A stretch of 29,168 bases of DNA from the NCBI GenBank assembly GCA_035545895.1, contig DASZXJ010000203.1:1-29168 (forward strand), given 5' to 3'. Below the pieces are notes generated by a model, which saw nothing but the letters and a program-made list of their open reading frames with translations, searched no databases and was not told the DNA's origin. This document shows positions 1-7,086 of the stretch, piece after piece; within the stretch, counting starts at the first letter, position 1; every line of letters starts with the position of its first letter. This DNA comes from DASZXJ01 sp035545895 (lineage in GTDB: Bacteria > Planctomycetota > Phycisphaerae > Tepidisphaerales > Tepidisphaeraceae). A program made the position numbers and the translations under genes.

Positions 1-1
1 C

Positions 2-574
2 AATCAGACTGCCCGCAAGTATTCACAACATTTCACGCGAAGTTTTTACACAATCACCGATGATGGTGAATACAACGTCGTGCTGGCAGAAGACGGCGTC
101 TGGGCAATTAAGAGCAGGTCGACCGGCCCCATATTTCCAACAGGCGCCAATCGGCCGCTTACCCAAACCATGCATATTCGGGTGCTCTGGAAGCCGCAAA
201 GCGGCAGCAAGCCGGATGCGCCTTCGGCCACCAACGCTATCATAGACTGGTATGTCCGCTCCAACGATAGCGGCGGGGGATTGGATCATTTGCATTACCG
301 TGGCGTGGGTTTTGTTGCGATTTATGAATCCCGCAACGAATCGCGATTTGTCATCCGCAATGCTCGCATGGAACTCACCGACAGCAGTGGTCGATTGCAG
401 GATCCGCTGGGCGGGGCGTCGATCACGGGATCATTTCTTGCCTTGCGCGATGACAGCCAGGTGACGACCGCTTTGAACGTTCTACACGATGAAATGGCGG
501 TGGCGTCTCCAGCAATGCCGATGCAGACAGGCGCTCACGATGGCCCGCCGCCTCGTGTTCCGGTCGGCCCGTAA
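2..574 (+). CDS. Hypothetical protein, 5' end outside window
   Basis: The reading frame is open from the first bases of the window to a TAA at 572-574, so this is the C-terminal ~190 residues of a longer protein. A GTG at 80 could serve as a start, but the frame continues upstream with normal-looking codons and no ribosome binding site precedes that GTG, so a truncated view of a longer gene is more likely. The visible part is soluble, with no membrane segment, and looks beta-rich (YNVVLAEDGVWAI, FVAIYESRN, FVIRNARMEL). The tail is rich in Pro, Gly and Met. I do not recognise a family. The stop lies almost exactly where a decayed copy of the next gene begins on the opposite strand, so the very C-terminus may be a rearrangement product. 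Confidence 0.6.
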   Translation, partial: NQTARKYSQHFTRSFYTITDDGEYNVVLAEDGVWAIKSRSTGPIFPTGANRPLTQTMHIRVLWKPQSGSKPDAPSATNAIIDWYVRSNDSGGGLDHLHYRGVGFVAIYESRNESRFVIRNARMELTDSSGRLQDPLGGASITGSFLALRDDSQVTTALNVLHDEMAVASPAMPMQTGAHDGPPPRVPVGP

Positions 575-852
575 TTTCGCACCAAAGCGAGGCTCGCAAC
601 GTAAGCAGATCCGATCCACATTCCGAAGGTATTCACAAAATCCACCATCGTTGCACCCATCAGATTGGAATCAAATAACGCTGCCGGGTTCGTGCCCTCG
701 TGAAACGTCGTTGAGAAGATCAAGCCCGCGAAAAAGACAGGCAGCGGAACCGCGAGCAGGCCCCATGTCAGTCGCGCAAGGACGTGAACGACAAGATGAA
801 TAAACGCAGTCCCGGAGATTTTTGCGAGAAGAGTGATGTTATGCTCAAGACG
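535..852 (-). pseudogene. Decayed duplicate of the spermidine-synthase-like membrane protein C-terminus
   Basis: On the minus strand a 105-codon frame runs from just after a TAG (853-855) to a TGA at 535-537. Its translation matches the last ~90 residues of the intact gene at 906-3026: LLAVPLPVFFAGLIFSTTF against LLVVPLPIFFAGLIFSTTF, then NLMGATMVDF against NLVGATIGGF, then GMWIG in both. Right after GMWIG the copy lacks nine residues (TNALSYFIL in the intact protein) and resumes with AYVASLAL against AYLASSVC. There is no start codon before an internal ATG at 723, and no methyltransferase domain. It lies directly downstream of the intact gene in the same orientation. I read it as the remnant of a tandem duplication whose 5' part was deleted. 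It overlaps the end of the plus-strand gene by 40 bp. Confidence 0.75.
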
Positions 853-905
853 CTATATTCCAATGCGAATCGACCGTTGCGATGATAGCCGCCCGGCCTG
901 CATCT

Positions 906-3026
906 TCAAGACGAAGCTGCGGAAACAGGCGTCGGGATTCTTGGCTTGAAATAAAGGCAGACAGAGCTAGCGAGGTATGCCGCCAGGATGAAGTAACTCA
1001 GGGCGTTGGTTCCGATCCACATTCCGAGATATTCACAAAACCCGCCAATCGTTGCGCCGACAAGGTTCGCGCCAAAGCAGAGCGATGGATTGGCTGCCCG
1101 TCTGAAAGTGGTCGAAAAGATCAACCCCGCGAAGAAGATCGGCAAAGGGACAACCAGCAGCGCCCAGGCCAATCGACCAGCCATTGGCAAGCCCAAAATC
1201 AAGCTTCGTGGCATGAAAGCGAGCAATATCACCGCGCCGAACACGGGTAGATAAGCCCAGCCGGTGAGTTCACGGTGCATTCTCATGGCGAGCGCATTGG
1301 CAAGCAGCACCATTAAAAGAGTTCCGCTGATGACGATCAGGCTGACAACCCAGGTCGTTCCAAAATAAAGTGAGCAATCGCCGATGCCTTTGGTTTGTAA
1401 CAGCAGAAATCCGATGCCCAGAAAGAAGAAGTGACCATCCTCTGCATCGACCCGAATGGTTTGCCTCAGTGCGATCACCGTGCCCGCGGAAATGACGATC
1501 AAAGCGCCGATGACCAGGCAATAGTCCATCGGAACCGCCGGCTTTTGCAAATACAAATACGGCCAATTATCCGTGGCGACGGCACGCGAGGCTTGCAGCA
1601 TCGGAGCAGGATCAAGTCGCTGATACATCTGTTGAGCAGAAGGGATTGCATCGGTTGAAAATCTGGGAACCAGAAGAACGTATTGCTTTTGGAATTGATA
1701 AATCACCGGCACGACACCGGTGGCCTGGTTCAGCATCTTCGCGAGCTTTTCCGCGACCCAGGTTTCGGGCACGGAGAATGATACCGACAAAATCCCATCA
1801 TCCTTCAACAATGAGAATGCCTGGCGGAAACACTCGACGGTGTAAATGTATCCATCCAGCCGAAGATTGCTGCCATAGCTGAACAGGTTTTGTGAATCGA
1901 GGAATCCAAAGATCACCGCATCATATTTGGCTGAAGCTCGTTGAAGGTATGCGCGGGCATCTTCGATATGAATATGAACGCGCGGGTCCTGATAGATGTC
2001 AGATGGACTGAATCGATGAGAAATCCGAACGATGGCCGGGTCTATTTCGACGGCATCGACAGAAGTCGCGCCTGCGAGCAGTGCCGCTTCGACATCAAGC
2101 CCGCCGCCCGCGCCGAGCACCAATACATCCTTTGCATCGGATTTCACACGATAGGGCAAGGGATATTGAACGGTGTTGTAGCGGTTCATCACTGCAGGCG
2201 GTGAACCATCGGTATATCGAGCGGGATTCAGCGTGGTGTGGGCTTGATAAATATCCTGATTCACCCGCACGACGTAAGGCAGCGGATCCATCTTTGTGCG
2301 GTGACCAGCCTCCGGTTCAAAGACCTGCCTGCCCCATGGGTCGTGAACCGTGAGATAATGGTAAGGCGACCAGACGGCGCCCGGATTGGCGCTCAAAATC
2401 AAGAGCAGTACCACGGCACCGCCAAGCCCGGCATTCAGCGGCAGTAAACCACGCGGCATCACCATGCAGTAAATTGCTACAACCACCGCGAATCCAACCA
2501 GAGGCGAGAAGAATCGAATTGAGAATAATCCAAAGACAACCGTGCCAACCAGGCTGCCGGCCAGATCCCATGCATATGCGCGCAGGGGAAGAAGCTGGGA
2601 GAAGAGCCGGCCGATCTGTTCGCCAATCGGCACAAACATAAGCGTGTTGAGCAGGAAAATGATGATGAGGGCGGCATAGCCGTACAGATGCGCGCTGTCT
2701 TTGAAGAATCGCGCTTCGCCGGAGCTGCCTGATATCGCTTCGCCGCTATAGATCAGTACGAAACCCACCAGTGCCAGCATGAACACCGGAAATAGTCTGC
2801 CGAGATCCCACTTGCGATTGCTGAGCATGGCGCCCACGCCCAGGCCGAGGAATGAACTGATGAGCATCAGGTTGGCGTAGTAAGCGATCAGTCGAACTCG
2901 CGCGGGAACCCAGCGGATGACCATCAATTCAAGGAATAGCGCGGTAAACGACAACGCAAACAGCCGCACGTGCGCGAACTTGAGCAGCGGTGTATTGAAC
3001 GCCGGAGTATCGAATGAATCAGCCAT
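906..3026 (-). CDS. Membrane protein with spermidine-synthase-like methyltransferase domain
   Basis: The 706-residue protein has three parts. About six hydrophobic segments lie in residues 20-215. A Rossmann domain of the SpeE type follows at ~250-460, and more hydrophobic segments fill 500-695. The nucleotide-binding loop is VLVLGAGGGLDVEAAL (301-316), the acidic end of beta-2 is VEIDP (326-330), and motif II is IEDARAYL (354-361). TDNWPYLYL (485-493) is typical of membrane-fused spermidine-synthase-like proteins. The aspartate-rich segment that binds the amine in true aminopropyltransferases reads GFLDSQ here, so polyamine synthesis is not assured; it may transfer another group. The ATG at 3026 is chosen over an upstream start at 3206 because it begins just before the first membrane segment and overlaps the stop of the GNAT gene (ATGGCTGA), suggesting coupled translation. 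A decayed copy of its 3' end lies downstream. Confidence 0.8.
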   Translation of the reverse strand: MADSFDTPAFNTPLLKFAHVRLFALSFTALFLELMVIRWVPARVRLIAYYANLMLISSFLGLGVGAMLSNRKWDLGRLFPVFMLALVGFVLIYSGEAISGSSGEARFFKDSAHLYGYAALIIIFLLNTLMFVPIGEQIGRLFSQLLPLRAYAWDLAGSLVGTVVFGLFSIRFFSPLVGFAVVVAIYCMVMPRGLLPLNAGLGGAVVLLLILSANPGAVWSPYHYLTVHDPWGRQVFEPEAGHRTKMDPLPYVVRVNQDIYQAHTTLNPARYTDGSPPAVMNRYNTVQYPLPYRVKSDAKDVLVLGAGGGLDVEAALLAGATSVDAVEIDPAIVRISHRFSPSDIYQDPRVHIHIEDARAYLQRASAKYDAVIFGFLDSQNLFSYGSNLRLDGYIYTVECFRQAFSLLKDDGILSVSFSVPETWVAEKLAKMLNQATGVVPVIYQFQKQYVLLVPRFSTDAIPSAQQMYQRLDPAPMLQASRAVATDNWPYLYLQKPAVPMDYCLVIGALIVISAGTVIALRQTIRVDAEDGHFFFLGIGFLLLQTKGIGDCSLYFGTTWVVSLIVISGTLLMVLLANALAMRMHRELTGWAYLPVFGAVILLAFMPRSLILGLPMAGRLAWALLVVPLPIFFAGLIFSTTFRRAANPSLCFGANLVGATIGGFCEYLGMWIGTNALSYFILAAYLASSVCLYFKPRIPTPVSAASS

Positions 3027-3549
3027 CAAACCCCAATACAGGAATAGAGTAACCCTTTGGCGTGGGTGCGGCTGGAGGTGTGGCGGCAAGCGGCACTTCC
3101 GGCAGGATTCGAACCACCGCAATCTCGTCACATTGATCCCGCTTGGGACAATGCACGCACTCACCCCAGACCTTGAGCGGCAAACTTTCTTTTTGGACCA
3201 CCTCAAAGCCGAGTTTTTCGAAAAATCGTTGCTCGTAAGTCAGCGCCATGATCTTGCGAATCTGCAGGCGCCGGGCTTCATCCACGCACCATTCAACCAG
3301 ACTTCGACCAATTCCCCGTCCGAGGTGCTCCTTCGCCACCGCCAGCGCGCGAACCTCACACAAATCAGCCCAGATGATCGACAGCGCGACGCAACCGACC
3401 ACCTGGCTGTCAATTTCGTACACTGCGTAGTCGCGCAAGTCCTCATACAACTGGGCATAGCTCTTGAAGAGCATTTTGCCCAGTTCGGCGTGGCTGTTGA
3501 TGATGCCTTGAATCACAGGCACATCGTGAATGGTCGCGGAACGAATCAT
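3019..3549 (-). CDS. GNAT acetyltransferase, N-acetylglutamate-synthase-like
   Basis: A 176-residue GNAT-fold enzyme that should transfer acetyl from acetyl-CoA to an amine. The acetyl-CoA loop is VAKEHLGRGIGRSL (71-84), preceded by the beta-4 strand EVRALAV (65-71) and followed by FFEKLGF (109-115). The N-terminal half (IRSATIHDV, then VVGCVALSIIWADLCEVRALAV) resembles the short GNAT-type N-acetylglutamate synthases (ArgA-like, COG1246), where the substrate is glutamate for arginine synthesis. A cysteine cluster at 131, 134 and 140 (CVHCPKRDQC) near the end is shared, as I recall, by many members of this group; its role is not known to me. The last ~25 residues are Pro/Ala rich. The start has no Shine-Dalgarno site; it is preceded directly by a heptamer repeat. 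The stop overlaps the next gene by 8 bp. A different amine substrate is possible. Confidence 0.8.
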   Translation of the reverse strand: MIRSATIHDVPVIQGIINSHAELGKMLFKSYAQLYEDLRDYAVYEIDSQVVGCVALSIIWADLCEVRALAVAKEHLGRGIGRSLVEWCVDEARRLQIRKIMALTYEQRFFEKLGFEVVQKESLPLKVWGECVHCPKRDQCDEIAVVRILPEVPLAATPPAAPTPKGYSIPVLGFDG

Positions 3550-3557
3550 TGTTGTTT

Positions 3558-3658
3558 GTTGCTGGTCATTGGTTACTGGTTACTTGTTACTTGGAGTCCC
3601 TTGTAGGATTGCAGTCGGCGCCGAGTAACCAGTAACAAGTAACCAGCAACCAGTGACA
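3558..3658. repeat. Heptamer tandem repeats in inverted arrangement
   Basis: The left arm holds five 7-nt units: GTTGCTG, GTCATTG, GTTACTG, GTTACTT, GTTACTT (3558-3592). The right arm holds five on the complementary pattern: AGTAACC, AGTAACA, AGTAACC, AGCAACC, AGTGACA (3624-3658). The arms can pair in the 24-bp register next to the ~26-nt loop with three mismatches. The element fills nearly the whole spacer between the RidA-family stop and the GNAT start, ending a few bases from each. It may form a hairpin in the transcript entering the GNAT gene. Confidence 0.85.
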
Positions 3659-3662
3659 CTTC

Positions 3663-4121
3663 TCATTTACATTCAAACACGAACTCGATCTCAACTGCGG
3701 CATCGAGCGGCAAGGTATTGACGCCTACCGCGGCACGCACATGTTTGCCCGCATCTGCGAACAATTCCAACAAAAACTCGCTTGCGCCGTTGGCAACCTG
3801 CGGTTGTTGGGTGAAAGTGGCGTCGGAATTGACGAATGCGCCGACGCGCACGACCCCGCTGATCTGATCGATCTCGCCGGGCAGAGTGTTGATAGCCGCC
3901 AGCGCGTTAATGACACACTGCTTGGCTGCTCCCTTGGCCTGCTCGATCGAACATCGCGAAGGCACTTGACCGGTTGCCAGAAGCTTGCCGTCCTTCATCG
4001 GCAATTGGCCGGAGACGAAAATCAGATTGCCGCTGCGACGAGCGGGAACATAAGCCCCAAAAGGGCCCGACACCGCGGGCAGTTCTATCTTCAATACGTT
4101 CAATTTCTCAAGCACGTTCAT
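3663..4121 (-). CDS. RidA (YjgF/YER057c/UK114) family protein
   Basis: A 152-residue protein of the RidA family, whose characterised members hydrolyse reactive enamine/imine intermediates released by PLP enzymes. Family landmarks are NLIFVSGQLP (32-41), AKGAAKQCVINALAAI (62-77), RVGAFVNS (92-99) and the C-terminal HVRAAVGVNTLPLDAAVEIE (127-146). R129 sits where the substrate-carboxylate-binding arginine of active members lies. The ATG at 4121 is preferred to one 78 bp upstream, since the extra 26 residues would lie inside the preceding gene. ATG and upstream TGA overlap as ATGA, so translation is probably coupled to the membrane protein and scpA. This is a sequence of the longer, COG0251-type subgroup with an N-terminal LEKLN helix; its exact substrate is unknown. 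Confidence 0.9.
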   Translation of the reverse strand: MNVLEKLNVLKIELPAVSGPFGAYVPARRSGNLIFVSGQLPMKDGKLLATGQVPSRCSIEQAKGAAKQCVINALAAINTLPGEIDQISGVVRVGAFVNSDATFTQQPQVANGASEFLLELFADAGKHVRAAVGVNTLPLDAAVEIEFVFECK

Positions 4122-5068
4122 AGTAGGTGCCTTTGATCCGGCAGCTCTTCGACCAGCCCATCGAGCGGCAAGCGGATCGATTGCCACATGACCCAGCATT
4201 CAATCCCAAATGGCACGAAACCAATCAGCCCGGGCAGGGGCATTTCGAAATATCGGTAATGCTCGAACGGTCCCAGGAAAGGCAGATGATACACCCATTT
4301 GCTCAGCGCCCAAAAATTCCAGAATTCCCAAAGGAACCCGCACATCAAACCCCCCGCAAAGCACGCCAGCGTGCGGCCATACCAGCCCTGGCTCCAGTCG
4401 CGCCACATGCTCGGACGGCCTAACAGATAATTGAACGGATCGAGCAGGAAAACCAAGCTTGTCCAGAGTGTCAGATTCGTGACCGGATTATGATAAAACA
4501 TCGGCCAAAGCAGCATCGCCAGTCCGGAGATGAACGAAATCCACAGCACCACCGGCGGCATGCGCCAGCTTCGAGCTCTGGCCCAGTCGAACAAACCGAA
4601 ATTCATCAAAAGCTGCCCGCTCATGAGCATGCCCGGAACAATCGACGCAAAGGCAATAAAGTATCCGATGACCCGGTCGATCAGATTCGGCGGCATGCCG
4701 ATGTAGTCCCACGCGAGGATCGAATAGAAGTTAAACGTGTCAAACACGCACCAGATGAAAACCGAGGCCAGGCTGATCATCGCGAAATGATGAGGCCGTT
4801 TGCGAACCGGGCTGCCGGTGGATTGCAGGTAAAGCGCACCGTCTAGAAATATGATGTAGCCGAACCAAGCGAACGGCGTCATGTTGGCGGCGATGAACCG
4901 CGCGAGCTGGCCAAAATTTCCCGCTGGTTCGGGAAGTGCCATGAGCTGCTGATCGCTCTTGATTGGCCCACGATGGGTCAGCACGACATCGCTGAACAGC
5001 AGCACTTCGCAGGCAATGATGATGGCAAAGCCAATCCACAGCGTGATGGGTGCGCGCCGGCGACTCAT
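4118..5068 (-). CDS. Polytopic membrane protein of unknown function
   Basis: The 316-residue protein has about seven or eight hydrophobic segments, near residues 10-30, 64-82, 95-115, 132-156, 170-190, 198-215, 228-250 and 280-298. It is rich in Trp, Phe and Tyr. The most distinctive stretch is near 235-262, CGFLWEFWNFW followed by KWVYHLPF, then FEMPLPGLIGFVPFGIECW, which looks like a conserved family core with acidic residues inside or beside membrane segments. I do not recognise the family and assign no function. The start ATG overlaps the scpA stop (ATGA) and its own stop overlaps the RidA-family start (ATGA), so all three are probably translated from one message. Confidence 0.75.
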   Translation of the reverse strand: MSRRRAPITLWIGFAIIIACEVLLFSDVVLTHRGPIKSDQQLMALPEPAGNFGQLARFIAANMTPFAWFGYIIFLDGALYLQSTGSPVRKRPHHFAMISLASVFIWCVFDTFNFYSILAWDYIGMPPNLIDRVIGYFIAFASIVPGMLMSGQLLMNFGLFDWARARSWRMPPVVLWISFISGLAMLLWPMFYHNPVTNLTLWTSLVFLLDPFNYLLGRPSMWRDWSQGWYGRTLACFAGGLMCGFLWEFWNFWALSKWVYHLPFLGPFEHYRYFEMPLPGLIGFVPFGIECWVMWQSIRLPLDGLVEELPDQRHLL

Positions 5069-5925
5069 TCAGGATTCGGCGGTGGATCGGAACTGGGCAC
5101 GGTCGCTGCGGGTTCGGCAGATTCTTCCGAAAGATGCAGCGATGCCTGTGCGTATTGCTTGCGATGTTCCGGCGGGGCGGTTTCGACTTCGATATCGCCT
5201 TCGGCGGTCGATTGAGTTGCCAGGATTTTCTTCTGACGAATGAGTTCCAGAATCGCCAGAAACACGCCGATCATTTCGCTGCGACTCTTACGGCCGACCA
5301 TCAGCGTTGAAAGCGTCAACTTCCCTTCGCGATGCAATCGATCTTCAATATCGGCGGCATGCAGGTCGATCGGCGTGTCGTCGTAGGTGACCTCGTGCAT
5401 GAGGTTGCGAACGCCGACTTCGCTCATCAATCGGCCAAATGCTTCAAGCAAGTCCCAGACCTGCACTTCTTCCAGATCAAGAGGCGGCGGCTCATCGTCG
5501 CCTTCATGGAATTTCGCCGGGATGCGCGCATATCGCTGCTGATGCTGCTTTTGCTGATGGTCGAGGAGCATGGCCGAATCGCGAAATCGCTTGTATTCGA
5601 GAAGTTGCTGAACCAGTTCATATCGCGGATCGGCGAGTTCCGCAGCCGCAGACTTTTGGCCATCCATCGTCGGAGGCGGTTTAGGCAGCAGCATGGCACT
5701 TTTGATTTCCATCAAGGTCGCCGCCATGATCAGAAAATCACCCGCCAAGTTAATGTCCAAACCATGCTCTTTGGCCATTTCTTTGAGCATGGTGACGTAC
5801 TGCATGTATGATTCGGTGATCCGCGTGATGGGGATGTCGTAGATGTCCAGTTCATCCCGCTTGATGAGGTACAGCAGAAGGTCCAGCGGGCCGTTATAGA
5901 CATCGAGTTCAACACGGTATTCCAA
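5065..5925 (-). CDS. scpA: Segregation and condensation protein A (ScpA)
   Basis: ScpA is the kleisin subunit of the Smc-ScpAB condensin that compacts and segregates the chromosome. The N-terminal signature YRVELDVYNGPLDLLLYLI starts at residue 3 and DIYDIPITRITESY follows; ARRA-type helices and a C-terminal winged helix (TLSTLMVGRKSRSEMIGVFLAILELIRQ) complete the fold. The middle (about 90-175) is charged and Gln/Pro rich, as in other ScpA proteins. I place the start at a TTG (5925-5923), because AAGGA lies seven bases upstream and the family motif begins right after; a GTG at 5985 would add 20 residues but has no ribosome site and lies next to the repeat. The C-terminal ~45 residues are a Pro/Glu/Ser tail. 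A gene for ScpB is not in the window. Confidence 0.9.
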   Translation of the reverse strand: MEYRVELDVYNGPLDLLLYLIKRDELDIYDIPITRITESYMQYVTMLKEMAKEHGLDINLAGDFLIMAATLMEIKSAMLLPKPPPTMDGQKSAAAELADPRYELVQQLLEYKRFRDSAMLLDHQQKQHQQRYARIPAKFHEGDDEPPPLDLEEVQVWDLLEAFGRLMSEVGVRNLMHEVTYDDTPIDLHAADIEDRLHREGKLTLSTLMVGRKSRSEMIGVFLAILELIRQKKILATQSTAEGDIEVETAPPEHRKQYAQASLHLSEESAEPAATVPSSDPPPNPE

Positions 5926-5989
5926 AGCACCATCCTTGGTCTGAGGCAGCTTGATTTTAGTGTCAGGCGTTTGATAATCCAGCACAGAA

Positions 5990-6061
5990 AAGTGGTGAAG
6001 TGGTGATTTTGCGATGTGGTGATTTGAAATATCGCAATATCGCCAAGTCTCCACATCGCCA
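5990..6061. repeat. Octamer tandem repeats between divergent scpA and kdsD
   Basis: Nine consecutive 8-nt units can be read: AAGTGGTG, AAGTGGTG, ATTTTGCG, ATGTGGTG, ATTTGAAA, TATCGCAA, TATCGCCA, AGTCTCCA, CATCGCCA. The second half is approximately the reverse complement of the first in the same period (GTGGTGAT against ATCGCCAC), so the block is a degenerate inverted repeat. It occupies almost all of the space between the divergent scpA and kdsD starts, where promoters would be expected. Confidence 0.75.
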
Positions 6062-6072
6062 GATTGTTCCTC

Positions 6073-7071
6073 ATGGATGAATCGATTCGGAATTTCGCGA
6101 AACAGGTTATCCAGGCCGAAGCGCAGGCGGTGCGCGCGATGGAACATGCCATCGCCGAACCCTTTGAACAGGCGGTGAAACTGATCCTCAATTGCCCCGC
6201 CAGCGTGCTCACCAGCGGCATGGGAAAGGCCGGGCATGTTGCCCGAAAATTGTCCGCCACCCTTGCCAGCACAGGCACGCCAAGCCACTTCCTTTCGCCT
6301 GCCGATGCAGTTCATGGCGATCTCGGGTCGGTCCGAAAGGGCGATGTGGTTCTGTTTCTCTCCGCATCCGGCGAGAGCGATGAAATGCTCCGGCTGCTCA
6401 GCTTGATCAAGAAACTCGATCATCCGGTCATTGCGATTACTTCTAGCAAAAACACAGGTTTGGGAAGATTTTCCGACATCGTTCTGGAAATCGGAAAAAT
6501 CGACGAAGCCTGCCCGCTTGGCCTGGCTCCAAGCAGCACCACGACGGCCATGCTTGCGCTGGGCGATGCTTTGGCCCTGACGGTGATGAAGGTTCGGAAT
6601 TTCACCTCCGAGAATTTTGCGGTCTTTCACCCCGCCGGTCAGCTTGGACGCAAGCTGATCAAAGTTGGGGAAGCGATGACCTTCCGATTGAACGATAATT
6701 TGCCCGTTGCCTCCGATGGTCTCACTGTGGGTCAGGTGCTGCACGAAGTGAGCGCGATCAAGCGCCGAAGCGGCGCGGTGATTCTGATCGATCAAAGCGG
6801 ACGAGTGAGCGGGATTTTTTCGGATGGTGATCTTCGACGTTTGGTGACCGATGATGATGGCTCGGCCTTGAAGCGCAAGGTGAAAGACGTCATGACCAAA
6901 AATCCCAAGCGCATCAGCGCCGATCGACTCGCTTCCGAAGCGATGGCGGTCATGCGGCAACACCGCATCGACGAACTGCCCGTGGTCAACGATGATGGCA
7001 AGCCGGTTGGCTTGATCGATGTGCAGGACCTTGTTGTTCTGAAGATGCTCGATGTCGAGCCCGAACCCTGA
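6073..7071 (+). CDS. kdsD: Arabinose-5-phosphate isomerase (KdsD)
   Basis: KdsD converts ribulose 5-phosphate to arabinose 5-phosphate, the first step to Kdo for lipopolysaccharide. The 332-residue protein has an N-terminal SIS domain (~35-175) and two CBS domains (~200-258 and ~272-326), the normal family layout. Signatures are SGMGKAGHVARKLSATLAST (48-67), HGDLG (81-85), LSASGESDEM (96-105), ACPLGLAPSSTTTAML (146-161) and FHPAGQLGRKL (185-195). H81 and H186 match histidines conserved in the family. The ATG at 6073 is used; a TTG at 6064 would add three residues. Neither has a clear Shine-Dalgarno site. The next gene starts 15 bp downstream and encodes an LptC/OstA-like protein, fitting a joint role in outer-membrane lipopolysaccharide. 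Confidence 0.92.
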   Translation: MDESIRNFAKQVIQAEAQAVRAMEHAIAEPFEQAVKLILNCPASVLTSGMGKAGHVARKLSATLASTGTPSHFLSPADAVHGDLGSVRKGDVVLFLSASGESDEMLRLLSLIKKLDHPVIAITSSKNTGLGRFSDIVLEIGKIDEACPLGLAPSSTTTAMLALGDALALTVMKVRNFTSENFAVFHPAGQLGRKLIKVGEAMTFRLNDNLPVASDGLTVGQVLHEVSAIKRRSGAVILIDQSGRVSGIFSDGDLRRLVTDDDGSALKRKVKDVMTKNPKRISADRLASEAMAVMRQHRIDELPVVNDDGKPVGLIDVQDLVVLKMLDVEPEP

Positions 7072-7086
7072 TAATCGCGAAACACG

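Noticed and set aside
3027..3206. 60-residue N-terminal extension of the spermidine-synthase-like protein
   Set aside because: It lies wholly inside the GNAT gene, is basic and lacks membrane or signal character; the ATG at 3026 gives normal coupling.
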